This document shows, in pieces, positions 11,556-24,300 of a DNA stretch of 64,000 nucleotides. Below the pieces are notes generated by a model. The model had not been told where the DNA came from, did no database searches, and saw only the letters and a list, made by a program, of their open reading frames with translations. Every line of letters begins with the position of its first letter. Within the stretch, counting starts at the first letter, position 1. A program made the translations under genes and the position numbers. This DNA is from Melieria omissa. Taxonomy: Eukaryota > Arthropoda > Insecta > Diptera > Ulidiidae. The DNA lies in contig OZ020269.1 in the NCBI GenBank assembly GCA_963971225.1, forward strand, positions 106,463,486 through 106,527,485. Reading direction: 5' to 3'.

Positions 11556-13080
11556 TTCTCATAGCAGTCAGTTCTGGTCGTTTTCTGATCTTGCATTCAT
11601 AGCTGTTTAAATGCCTTTAGAAGAATTTATTTTTAGTGATTTTTAGCGCGATTTGGGTTGTCAGTGTGTACTGTCACCGTGTCATTTGATGAAATTTCAA
11701 CATTCAATATTTATCATTTCATCAGTTATGGAATTCCTAATAATTTTTCATCTTTCATGAGCTCTTCATGTCATATCAGAAGTCACAGTTTTTATGACTG
11801 AAGCAAACTGATCCACCGATTTGGGTTGTCAGCATAAACTGTTACCATGTCATTCGATGCCATTTCGAGTTGTTTGGTCATATTGAACATGAATTGTTTC
11901 AATATTAAAGGAATTTCTAATCGTTTTGAATCATGTGTGCGCTCTTCATGTCAGTCAGTAGTCATAATTTTTGTGACTTTCGAAAACAAAAAACTGGTCT
12001 GCCGATTTGGGTTGTCAGTGGGTACTATCACCATGTCATTCAATGACATTTCGAGCTGTTTAGCCATATTGAACATGAATTGTTTAATTATTAAATGAAT
12101 TTGTCTTCATGTCAGTCGGTAGTCACACTTTTTGTGATTTTTGAAGCAAACTGATCCACCAATTTGGGTTGTCAGCATGAATTGTATCTGAATTCAATGT
12201 AATTTCGAGCTGTTTAGTCATATTAAACATGAATTGTTTCAATATTAACGGAATTTTTTAGTAACTTTGAGTTTTTTGTGTGCTCTTCATGTCAGTCAGC
12301 AGTCTCAGTTTTTGTGAGTTTTGAAGCAAACCGATCTACCAATTTGAGTTGTCAGCATAAACTACCACCATGTCATTTGGAACTGTTTAGTAATATTGAA
12401 CATGAATTGTTTCATAATTAAAGGTATTTCTCTTCATGTCAGTCGGTAGTCACACTTTTTGTGACTTTTGAAAAAAAAAATGGTCTACCGATTCGACACC
12501 AAATGTCATTTAGTAATATTGAACATGTATTCAGTCATTAGTAAAGGAATTTCTATCAATTTCGAATCTTTTGTGCGCTTTTTTGTCTTCATGTCAGTCA
12601 GTAGTAAAAATTTTTGTGACTTTTGAAGCAAACTGGTTTACCTATTTGGGTTGTCAGCATAAACTGTCACCATGTCCCTTGGAAGTGTTTAGTAATATTG
12701 AGCATGAAGTTCTTTCATTATTAAAGGAATTTCTCTTCATGTCAGTCGGTAGTCTCAATTTTTGAGACTTTTGAAGCAAACTGGTCTACCGATTTGACAC
12801 CAAATGTCATTTAGCTATATTGAACATGTATTGTTTCAATATTAAAGGAATTTCTAATAATTTTGAATCGTTTGCGGGCTCTTCATGTCAGTCGGTAGTC
12901 TCAATTTTTGAAACTTTTGAAGCAAGTCGTTTAGTAATTTTGAACATTGAATCTCCAACAATTTTCAAACTCTCTTCATTTCGGCGCTGTTCATGTCAGT
13001 CAGTACTCACAGTTTTTGTCAGCATAGCTCATTTGATATCATCTATTTGCCATTTTAAACCACTTTGAGAGACTTTAAAG
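11556..13080. repeat. Tandem repeat array, units about 110-180 bp, downstream of Ptr
   Basis: The landmark CTTCATGTCAGTCNGTAGTC recurs near 11764, 11943, 12107, 12284, 12434, 12587, 12737, 12882 and 12992. Between landmarks the units share TTTTGTGACTTTTGAAGCAA, GATTTGGGTTGTCAGCATAA and ATATTGAACATGAATTGTTT. Short frames through it are by-products. It starts about 400 bp past the Ptr stop and may overlap a long 3' UTR. Confidence 0.88.
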
Positions 13081-13495
13081 CATTGTGTCACATTTCAAAC
13101 TCATAAAAATCGCGTCAGTTTAGTTCTTTCCGTCTCACACCTTTTCATTATCCTTTCAATTCCCTATTAAGAAGCAATCCACTGTCGTTAGCTGATATCC
13201 TACTGTGTTCTTTTACATACTACATACAATATATATGGAATTATGTACTCACACATACATTTAAATAGTATACATTTAAATAGCTATTCACTAGAAAATA
13301 GTTAAAAACGTAATTGTCTGCAGTAAGAAAAAAATCCAGGGCCTAAACGAGCTAACACTTAAGACTATTTGCATTATCCTTTGCACAACGGTGTGTGGCG
13401 ACTAAACGACTACGCGGCGTGGCTAACGTCGTTGCCGGTTCGAGTCTAGACTAAAGGGTTGTGGTCGTCGTTGTGGGCCACAGCGCATCACAATC

Positions 13496-15370
13496 TCATT
13501 TATAGTAGCAGCCGCCGTACTGGTACGTGGGCGGATGCTGCGGCGGCGGATAGTAGAGGTTGTGGTGCGACGACGAGCGCATTGGCAGATGCGTACGATA
13601 CGCCTGTGTGGTGGTGTTGCTGGCGGGCGGTGCATAGTCGTCGCGCGCTGCTGTGGCGTAGCGGCGCGCGCAGCGTTCCTCGATGTTCGACGGCGGCCAG
13701 CGCTGATAGTGGCGCGTCGAGTCCTCGGACGAGCGTCGACGATGGTAGCGCTTGGCGGGCGCAGCCGCATTGGTGGCGGTCGCTTGCTGGTGGTAGCTGC
13801 TTTCGTCGCCGCTGCCGCCGCTGGTCGCAACGGGCACAACAAGCGCCGGCCGATACTTGCGGCGCGAACGTTCGTCCAGCGAGGAGGTGGGCGTGTAGCG
13901 ACCGGGCAGCTGTTCCACGAGTTCGGCCTGGGAGGGTCGGCGGCGCTGTATGTGCATGAGATCAGCAGCAAAGTTGTCGTAGGCGGCACGTGCTGTCGCC
14001 GCAGGACGCTGTGACTTTTGTTGCTGTTGTTCGTCGAGACGGGCGCGCCATTCCTGCGCGGTTACCTGCTGGCCGTAGAGGTCATTGGGCGCCTGGAACT
14101 GCGACTGCGAGTTGGAGTACAGATTCTGGTAGGAGGAGCGACGCCAGCCTTCCTCGTAGCGACGACGCGTGTGCTCATCCTCGATGGCCTGGCGGCGTTG
14201 CGAGCGACTGGAGCTGCTCTCCGAGGAGTCTTCGCCCGAGGTGCCAATGCCCAGATCCTTTTCGTCACCGTACGCCTTGTAGGGTGCGCCCAGGAAGCCT
14301 TTAGCGGTGAAGGGCCCGTTGATGGCGAGCGGTGGCGGCGACTGCTGCATGTAGTACGAGTTGGCAAACACCTTCTCCATGCTGGACATTTTCATGGGAC
14401 TCTCGACGTCGGCAATTTCATCGTCGTCGTCACCCAGATCAGTGCCGGTCCACGTTTGCCACGAGCCGGGCCCGAACAGCGACAGCAGTACCGGCAGCAG
14501 AAAGAGGCCATGCATGGCGCCGAAGAAGATCACCAGAAAGACCATCTTGAAGAAGACCAGGAAGATGTAGCTCTGCGCCAGCAGCAGCGCAATGATGCCC
14601 AGTATGGTCGAGCTGGAGCCCTGCACAATGGGCAGGCCGAGCGAGTGGAGCGCCTCGCGTACGCGCGCTTTGGGACTGCGCTTCTTCGACGACATGTACG
14701 TGTAGCAGATGTGCGCAGTAAAGTCCACCGAGAAGCCAATGCACATGATCAGATTGATCATGGAGATGGAGTCCAAGTTGACGTCCCACAGCGCCATGTA
14801 GCCGGCCACGCCCAGTTCGATGGAGATGACCGAGAAGGCGACCCACAGCGAGCACAGAATGTTTGGTATGAAGACAAACGAAATGATCATCATGATGACG
14901 GCGCCAATGATCATTGACTGCAGCGAAATGGGTCGCACCAGCTCGAACTGGTCAAAGAACACAAAGTATGGATGGAAGATGGACGCATTCACGGGCGACT
15001 GCTTGCAGATGTGGCGCAGATCGCGCACCATTTCCTTCTCGTGATTGGTGTCGGTGATGTTGACGGCTTGAATGAGAAAACGCGAGGCCACAATGCGCGT
15101 CTCGTCGTCGTTGAATTTGACATCGAGCGAGAAGGGATTGCCGGGAAAGAGCCAATGCTCCTTGACGGCATCGATGAACGATTGTTCATCGTCGATGGTC
15201 AGATTGAGGTAGTCGTTGTTGCGATCGACAAACGACAGAAACGAACGTATCCACGATTCGGTGTAGAGTGACGAAGTGACATAGGAGGTGTTCTCTAGTG
15301 TGCGAGTGAGTTCCTCTATCTGATCCTGTACCATAGGATCAGAGTAGTTCAGATTGCCGGTAATGATGAC
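13496..15370 (-). CDS. Ptr: Ptr exon 9 (second extracellular loop, TM8-12, C-tail, stop)
   Basis: 1875 nt including stop, residues 559-1182, opening after a TTCTTAG acceptor in phase 0. It is far more GC-rich than any flanking DNA. It encodes the RND half-2 signature GFSVDFTAH, SSSTILGI in TM11 and the long cytosolic tail ending GGCYYK. Long frames on the opposite strand (for example 14018-14917) are shadows of its biased codon use. No canonical AATAAA was found in the 400 bp downstream. Confidence 0.96.
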   Translation of the reverse strand, partial: VIITGNLNYSDPMVQDQIEELTRTLENTSYVTSSLYTESWIRSFLSFVDRNNDYLNLTIDDEQSFIDAVKEHWLFPGNPFSLDVKFNDDETRIVASRFLIQAVNITDTNHEKEMVRDLRHICKQSPVNASIFHPYFVFFDQFELVRPISLQSMIIGAVIMMIISFVFIPNILCSLWVAFSVISIELGVAGYMALWDVNLDSISMINLIMCIGFSVDFTAHICYTYMSSKKRSPKARVREALHSLGLPIVQGSSSTILGIIALLLAQSYIFLVFFKMVFLVIFFGAMHGLFLLPVLLSLFGPGSWQTWTGTDLGDDDDEIADVESPMKMSSMEKVFANSYYMQQSPPPLAINGPFTAKGFLGAPYKAYGDEKDLGIGTSGEDSSESSSSRSQRRQAIEDEHTRRRYEEGWRRSSYQNLYSNSQSQFQAPNDLYGQQVTAQEWRARLDEQQQQKSQRPAATARAAYDNFAADLMHIQRRRPSQAELVEQLPGRYTPTSSLDERSRRKYRPALVVPVATSGGSGDESSYHQQATATNAAAPAKRYHRRRSSEDSTRHYQRWPPSNIEERCARRYATAARDDYAPPASNTTTQAYRTHLPMRSSSHHNLYYPPPQHPPTYQYGGCYYK

Positions 15371-18300
15371 CTAAGAAAGAGAGTTAAGTGGAGCATTAAT
15401 GGGAAATCGTGGAAGATGTTTAAGTGCATCGCTTGCCTGCATACGATAGGGAAATTCACGATAGTAGTCGTCCTCGCGATCGAAAAACTCCACCGAGTAC
15501 GAGTCTTCGCGTGAGAGTTTACGTCGCTCCAGGCCTTCTTTGATTTGGGTTACACCATAGCAGGCGCCAGCCAGATAGGTGGCAAAAATTAGTATGATGA
15601 AGATTTTGCACCATTTGTTGTTGATGACCTTGGCCAGATGATCCTTGAAGAAGGCCATTAGCATGTGGTCCTTGTTGTCGATGGGATTGTCGGGATCGTC
15701 GTGATTAATGCCACCGGACATAATGGCTCTGTAGAGAAAGTTGCGTTTTTCTGCAAGCAATGGAATGTGGTTAACATTGGACGAGTGTAGACAGTTAAGC
15801 TGCGCTATTGTGAATATGTACGAGAACAGTAAATCTCTTGGGTTTATGGAAACTTTTATGTAAAGAATGATAAACTGTTTAGTTAGGATAATACTCTTCA
15901 GTTCTTCAGGGAAGCAAAACGAAGAGTCGCGAAAATGAGTCGTTAGGTTTTATACCTTAAAAGATTCAAAATTTCGAGTGATGGGAATTTCTTCTCATAC
16001 CTTTGTTTTCATTTTTGAGTCCTCTTTCAATTTTTGGATTTTCTGTAATATTTATAGTAGATTTTTCCTTGGTACAGTCTTGTTGTAGAAAAAAATTCGT
16101 TATAACGATATTCGTTGTAAGGAGACCAAGGTTGGGTTAGGTAGGGAAGGGTAAGTGCGTCACAGAGACCGCACTTCCACTCGGAAGCGAAATTGGTCTA
16201 CAGTGAATCCCTTCTTAAATGGTTCTGGAGCTAACCAATCAGTCTCAATCCAAGGCAAACGAGTACGACCTCTTGATAAATGGGAGCAGATCCGGAATAT
16301 TCACTTTTGCCGCGCAGGCCAGGTCCGCTAGGAATCTTTCGGCCAGGGTACGGAGTCGGCGTTCCTGCAGAGCCGGGCAGTGGCACAGGAAGTGTTGAAT
16401 CGTTTCTACACCTTTTTCATCTCTGCATCTTCCGCAGATATCACTGGGTGAGAGGCAGCATTCGATAAGCATAGATCGAATGGCACAGTGTCCAGTGATA
16501 TAACCATCGAGTTGTCTAATAGACCCTTCAGTTGTCTACTCAACTTAGGGACAGCACAAATCACGTTTTCCTCCAAGAAAAGGAGGGCCATAGTGACCCA
16601 CAGATGTTACAGTCCATTCTGCGGTGCCATGAGGACTCAATGTTCTTTTTGCTCAACCTGTCAATGTGCATATACAGCACAGATATCGGGGGAATCACAG
16701 AGTTACTTCGATAGTAAGTAAGGCAACTCCCTTTCTTGCCATTTCGTCCGCTGCTTCATGACTTGCTATTTCGGAGTGGCCCGGGAACCTAGCATAGAGT
16801 GACTCGGTGATGACCAATTCATCAAAGAGCAGTGCGGCAACTCTGTCACTACTTTCGATTTCACCATAGCCGACTCCGGCGCCTTAGGGTTGCCTGACTA
16901 TCCACAAAGATTGTGACATCTGTGGAGAATAACCCACTGTCGCCGACTAGTTCAGAAACTTTTCAGCAGCTTGCAAAGATCCCGCCTAAAAGATATTACA
17001 GAGGTGCGGGAGTCTTAATGACCTTTGGGTCTGTAGTACATATGGGTGGAGACCAGCTTCTGTTCCTTCATCCATCTTAGAACCGTCGTTGAGAACGGTG
17101 ATGGGCGCGTCTCTTGTCACACCTGTAATTCCCATTTCTTCCTTGTGGGATAAGAAGAATGTAAGTGCGCGCGTATTGAAATCCAGGAATGGGATCAGAA
17201 AGGAGACCAAGGTACGGTCGGCGCGGTCTGGCTAAGAAGGGGTCTGAACGAGGCTTTTGTGTATCCGAGTAATTTGGTCTAAGTAATTTGAGGGTTGAGA
17301 GTCTGATTGACGTTGGGTGGCGCCCCTGGAGCCTTGTGCTTCAGCCTGATTATGGGAATGGCCCCCTCGGGGAGTTCCGTGGTGGCGTGGTTTAACACCC
17401 AAATACGAGTAGAGTTTCGACTCGGCGTGGAGTTGCGTTTACAACCGGGTGCCGGACCCAGAGGTTTAGATAGGCCTCGATCCCTACTAAGGAGGGGTAA
17501 TGTCCATTTGCATTAACCCAATTGGTACCGGGAGCTAGTCTCTCGAGGCGCTTATCAATGCTTAATTTTGATACGCTGTGCTTTTGAGCACCGTGGGGTT
17601 AGGCCACACTGTGGCAGCACTCACGTTAAAAACTCGACATTCAATGACGTTGGGTGACCTCAATACTGAAGGGGGCATGAAAGCTGAAGTGGGATAGTCA
17701 ACTATAGATTGGTTAGGGCCTTAAAAGTGTCAATGGGCATTGAAGCCGAAGAAATTCTTAGTATAGATCGAGAAACTCTTAGATGGGCTGACTACATTGA
17801 TGACTGAAATGGTAACTGACTACATTGATGACTGAAATGGTAACTTCAGGAAACAATTGGAACGGTTGAACTTTGATGACCTGTAAACCGTGTTTTGAAA
17901 ATTTGGTGCCCGCTTGGACAACCAAAAAAAGAGAACTAAAAAAGACAATAAGTTATGAACCATGAGTCAGAGAAATCTATTAGAGACAAGATGTTACATA
18001 GTGATTAGAAGTGAGGACAATGATCCCTAATCACTAGGCACGAACTTTTTTGGGAAGGGAAGAGACCCTCTATATGGTTCACTTAGGCAAATCCTTGAAT
18101 TGAGGTGGTTTTAGTCAGTTTCTATGAAAGTTTTCTACCTTCTGCGTTAAAGTAGAAAGTAGACTTAAACTAAAACCATAAACCTGTGATACAATTTGTA
18201 ATAAAGTGAGCTTTGTTATATAAAAGATTGTTTGATAGAAGTTCCTCGGCATTTAAATGTAGAGCTGAGGTATTCAGGAGCTTAAACGGATACAAAACAG

Positions 18301-21300
18301 TTCCTCCCAGGGAAAACCACTGACCACATAACATGGACTTGTGAAAACCGAACGAGTAGCCAGCTGACTGTGGTTGAGTTGGTGAATTGTTGTGTTGCAT
18401 TGGTTCTTTGTTGCGCTCGTTGCGGCCTAACATTGACCTAGAAAGCCAAAAGCAGTGCTTAGCCACACAACGTACGAAGCGGTGCGGTTTTCTTGTTGTT
18501 GTTGTGCCAGCCGGTCTGTGGCGCAAGTTTTCCTACAATCGGCAGCAACATTCTACGGTTCATTCTTCACGTTCATGTTCATGATCACATTGGCCTTTGG
18601 TAAATTACAAATTGTGCGATCTCGGGCAGCTGCATTGTTTGGCGCTTTTCTCAACGATCGCTAGTGATCAACAAATGGAACAAACTTGTTTTGGGAGGAA
18701 AAGTTAGTTGCTCGTATAGAAAAATTGTTGGTTGGAAATGTTTGATGTGGTTGCTGAGAATGTTTTTCACAGATTTTGTTGTTTTTCATTATAGCTCAGC
18801 ATCAATGGTTGCTGTCACGATCAGTGAAGTGAATTTTTAATCGTGGTAGGAAAATGTGTGTTTTGTAATAAAAACTTATCTTATGAGCATGAAAAAGCCT
18901 CACTTTTGGCATAAGTAAAGTGAGATTCAGACATGTGGGAGAGACTGTCTGTAGTGTGACAATACGCGACACGATTGACAACAAACATGACTGGCAGCCA
19001 GACGTCACAACAAGCAGAGCAATGAGAAAAAAAAACATCAACAACGGCAGCAACTGCAAACAAGCGACAATTTAATGAACCATGAAAAAGGTGAAAAGAA
19101 ATCACACGCAGTGGTAATGAACGACAGCGACAAATTGAAAGGCTCGTTTGTTGGCATGTTTGGGTGTTGTTCGAATTGTGAAAGTACTCAATTGCTATCA
19201 CAATAACAAAGACCTATGACAACAAATTGCCAAACCTAGTTTTGTGACAACAAAAAAGCTAAACAAAAATAGACAAAAAATAACAAACATTCAACTGTAG
19301 ACTCACCTTTGATGGCAACCGAGAGCGCCTGCACTCGACACCCAAACAATGCATGCATGTTGTATCGCTCCCTGTAGCCAGAGATGGCCATGCAGGCAGC
19401 AAAGAAAGTAATGTGCCAAATGAAAGTGAAGCCTACTGCAAAAACCGAATATGTGCAGAAAATCTGCACCGACCGAAAAGGACTAATGATGCCAATCCAG
19501 AAGGAAATCAAATCTGTGAGCGACGTAATCGTAATGGAAACGGCTGCCTCGGACATCATGTGACCCATGCGCTCGGCAACGGGCATTTTGGCCGGCGTAC
19601 GTCGCCAGCCGGCCAACATGACAAATGTATCGTCGATGCCAATGCCTGAAAAATTCAAAAGAAACTTACAATTTCAATGACATTGAAGCAGTAATTGTTG
19701 TGCATACCAATCATTAAGAACGGTGCCGCCAAATTGATGCCAATGAATTCAATGCCACAATACATGGCCAAGCCGAATGCAGCACAGGTGGCCATAATGG
19801 CCGAAATGTTGCCCATTAGGCCAAGCCATGGTTTCGAACGTACCGCATCGCCCATCATGCATGTTATGACGCTGTAATGAGATTTGTAGTGTAGGTTTTG
19901 TAATTTGCATAGTAAAAGTAAACTGTTCCCATAGGAAAATGTGTTATTTGTTGGGCTATAGTTGAAAATAAGAATGTAATTTGGAAAATTTGTGTTATTT
20001 ATACATGAGAAATAAAATAATGAAAAGTGTTCCCACTTCAAAAAAACTGTTCCCAAATTTTGAAACTGTTCCCATAGTTTAAAAGTTGTTTTAACGGATT
20101 GGGAACGCATTTATACTTAGTCCCCTAAGTTGATAACTATATTGCAAAACTGTTCTCATTTGTTTAGACAGTGTTACAACTTAGACTCTACAATATGAAT
20201 TGGTAACTTTCAAATGTATTTTTACCGCATTTAGATAACAAAGACGACATTTTGATGACATACTACATGGTTTACTAGTGTAATAATTGCAATTTTAAAC
20301 TGTTCTCACTTGTTAAAACACTGTTGTTATGCTTAAAACCTTATATTTAAATATTGTAACTTTAAAAGTATTTAAATGATTTAACAAAAACCTGTTTTAC
20401 AAAACGTTCCAACCTTTCGAAACTATTCCCACAGATAAATTTAATTTAAACGACTTCTAAACATAGGTCTACGGCGTCTGTAAGTCTGATTATTATATTT
20501 TGTACAAATTGTAACATTGTAACATTTTCACAACAATCTACATGGTCTTCTAGCCTAATAATTGCTTTTTGAAACCGTTCTCACTTGTTCAAACACTGTC
20601 CTTAAAACAAAAACTTAATATTTGAATATCGTTACTTCAAAAGTATTCATACAGAGTGGCGCGAAAGTCCTAACCTTATCGGCAGATGCTATAACTTTTG
20701 TAAATGCCGGCAAAAGTAAATTATGATTTAAAATTCATTTATTCATTCACTAATTTTTTCATTCATTCATTCATTTATTCATAAACAAATTAGAGCTAAA
20801 GAACACTGGGTGGAAACTCTTGCACCACCTTGTATAGTTTATTAACTGTTCCCACAGAAAAAAATGTATTTTAAGAACTTTTAAACATAGACGAAAAGAG
20901 TCTGGCTGTCTGATAACTGCATTCTGAAACTGTTCTCACCTGTTTAAACACTGTTCTTACATCTAAAACTTAATATTTGAGTACTTTAAAATTTAAAATA
21001 TCCATTTTATTCAATAAGAACGCAATTTGTTGCAATTTCGAAACTGTTCCCACTTGTAAAAACTGTTCCCACCTTCAAAATTTCTGTATACATGTTCCCA
21101 ACAGTTTTGAGAATATTTTGGGCAGTAAACCAAAAACAAATCGCTTACCTTATTAGGTATTCAAATACTGTTGTTGTACTTCAAACTTAATATTTTAATA
21201 TTTCAACTATTAAACTGTTCACAAAATTGATTAAAGCCTTTTCCTTTTTTTCCCACGTCATAAAACTGTTCTCACAACTGGTGTGATAACTGCATTTTTA

Positions 21301-24300
21301 AACTATTCTGACTTGTTTAAACACTGTTGTTACATCTAAAACTAAATATTTGAGTACTTTAACATTTAAAATGTTTATTTTATTCAATAAGAATGCAATT
21401 TGTTGAAGTTTTGAAACTGTTCCCACTTTCGAAAAAACTGTTCCCACCCCCCAAAATTTCTGTATACATGTTTGCAACAGTTTTGACAATATTTTGTGCA
21501 TTAAAAAAATCACTTGTCTTACCTAAACAATGCCATTAGCAGAAATGTTGAACCAAAATATGGCACCACTGTTCTTGTATTCTTCTCCAACTCATGATCC
21601 AATGTACGCGAAGCAAAATATGAGACGGAAATATGCTTAAACATGCCCAATTCTTCAGCCTTGCCAACCACTTTCAGAAAAGTCTCCTCCCATTCGGCAC
21701 CTCTGCGAAAAGAAACGAAGAATAAAGGTTTGAAGAAATTCTTTGCTCATAACAAATTAACAAAAATTGTTATTACCACTTTTTTTATTTGTTAGCCATT
21801 GTTTCTACTCACTTTGCATCCTGCCGTTTAGTGTCGGCTGTCACAAAATACACCAACTGTATGGCGGGCACACTGATAATAATGTTGTCCTCTGTCAGTT
21901 TGGTGCCGCCAAAGAACACTGGAAACGCGTGCGCATCCCACGTGACCGGATTGAACATGATTGGAAATGTCAGATTCAGTTCGCCTGATTCAATCTGCAA
22001 ATTATGGAACGTGTTAAATTTTATTTATTGTTTTTGTTGCTCATAATTTTAGCACATGTTGCACATACATCATCCATAATGAAATCCAGATTGAGAATAT
22101 CGTTGAGAAAGCATTCGTTCTCCCAGCGTGCGCAGGCATCTTTGTACGTGAACGTTTCGCCCTCAAAACTGACAGTGGCATTTTGGATGATATCATCCAG
22201 TTGGCGCAGTTCCTGAAAGACCTCACGTCGCAGCATATTGTCGTCACCATCTTTCGGAATGACAATGACACGACCGAAGCGACCTGAAAGTGATGAAATA
22301 AGGAAATTAAACAAATGATTAGTGGGTTTAAGTTTGAGGTGTGTGATTTGAAGGGTGGGAGAGAAGCTAGAAATATGGGATTTAGTATGTTTTAGAAGCA
22401 TTTTTCTTGACTTTCGTACTAACATAAAAATTCAAAAAATGTTGAATATTTAATTCTCTTTAGAAATGTGAATGTTTTGAAGCTTTAAAGAATGTAAATA
22501 AAAGCGAAGATACCTTAAAACAGTTTCAGTTTGACTTTGCCAAACTTTCGCATTTTTATTTAGTTGCTTCTCTCCAATTACGAGATTTGAAATAATCACA
22601 TTTCAAGCACAACTTGTGTTCCATGTGAGTTCCCTCGCAAATGACTTCAATTATATGAAAGACTACATGAAATTGCCATCGTTAGAAACAAGGTCTTCCC
22701 AGTCTCACAAATGGAGTCTTATCATTATAAAACCGAATGCCAATGCTTTAACCAATTACTAACCACAACAATGTGGCCAAAACAGTTCGAGACACTTTAA
22801 TTTGTTGTCATCAAGCCAACAAAACAAAAAACCATAGCAAATGCGGGAATAAACGTGAACATAAACACAGATTTACGTTCTGTGCTCAAAAACAAAAGGT
22901 GACCAGCCAAACGTGTCCATACTGACAATGGCAAATTTTCCACAAATTCTTTTTCAATTTCTTGGTATTCGAAAATTGTCATTTCACAAATTGATTACAA
23001 CATATTGCCATCATCATTCTTGGCTCATTTTATCAGCGCCAAAAATTACTCATCCCCCACAAATTTGTCATTCTCCCTTTTCCATCCATAAACATTTGGT
23101 TTGCTGTCAGTTGTTGAGAATGTTGCATTGGTTTATGGCTCGTTTCCCTTTTTCGTTGCATGTAGAAAATGTTCACTCGTTGTGTGGTCCAAATTGAATG
23201 CTTTTGCTTGTGTGTTTTATGACCCATGTGCCAATTAGTTATGGCAATAAAATGTATGAATGAATGCAAGCAGAATGTCATAAATTGTAACATTTAAAGT
23301 GCGAGCTAGAAATTTCAATGTGTTGTTAGACTTTGAGCTGAAATTAAGGTTTAATGCCCGGAATTTGCATTTTCTTGAAAAAATGTAGTATTTTCCAAGC
23401 TTCCGCATTGTCATAACAATGTTTAAAATGTAATAAATGTAGTCAAATTTTCAACTGAAAAATATAAAAATATTCATTCACTATGTCTTAAAAATATTAC
23501 TTTACAATGGACTAAACGATAATTCACTTTCGCACTTATGATTACCTCGTAATTTCACTGGCTCTGTGGCACAAATTGCCGCCGTAAACCTTCGCTTCAT
23601 AACGACAGTTTGTCAATCATGGCAAACAATGCAAATGCCGTTGGCTGTCAGTGCACAAATTGCTCACCCAGACGTATACGCAATCGACGAACAGAAGTGA
23701 CCCGTGAACAGTGGTTCAAGTGCACCAAAACAGTTACAATTTTTAAATTTATTGGGGAAAATATGAGGTGCAGTAAAAATAAATCTATTATTTTTCTAAT
23801 AGATGACTTTAGTAATCTGTGTTTTGAGTTGTGTAAGAGCAATCGGCTTACAGTAGATGACGTTAGAAAGATAAGATTTTACACTTAAATCACCTCTCAG
23901 ACAGTTTTGCGATTGCTTGACTCAGTTTTGTTTGAGCGTGCATCAAACATGGACACCAGAAAAGAGAGAATAAGCCATATTTTACATTTTTTTCGATAAA
24001 GTTGACTTAAAATGTGAATAGTGTTTATGCCGTTGGGAAGATAAGATTTAATGCTAGGAACACTTCTCAGACCGTTTTACGATTACTTGACTCGGTTTTG
24101 TTTGAGCAAACGTCAAACATGGACACCAGCAAAAAGAGAATAAGCCACATTTTACAGTTTATTTTTCGATAAAAGTGACTAAAAAATTGAATAGTTTTTA
24201 TGGCTTTAGAAAGATGTGACTTCGTACTAAGAAAACTTCTCAGACAGTTTTGTGATTACTTGTATAAGTTTAGTTTGAGCGAGCGTCAAACATGAACACT

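Noticed and set aside
13423..13989. Arg/Ala/Thr-rich frames of 160-190 codons on both strands
   Set aside because: Out-of-frame readings of the low-complexity Ptr tail.
14018..14917. 299-codon open frame on the plus strand
   Set aside because: It is antisense to Ptr exon 9. That exon is GC-rich with strong third-position bias, which removes stops from the opposite strand. No domain, and the Ptr frame is fully explained by family motifs.
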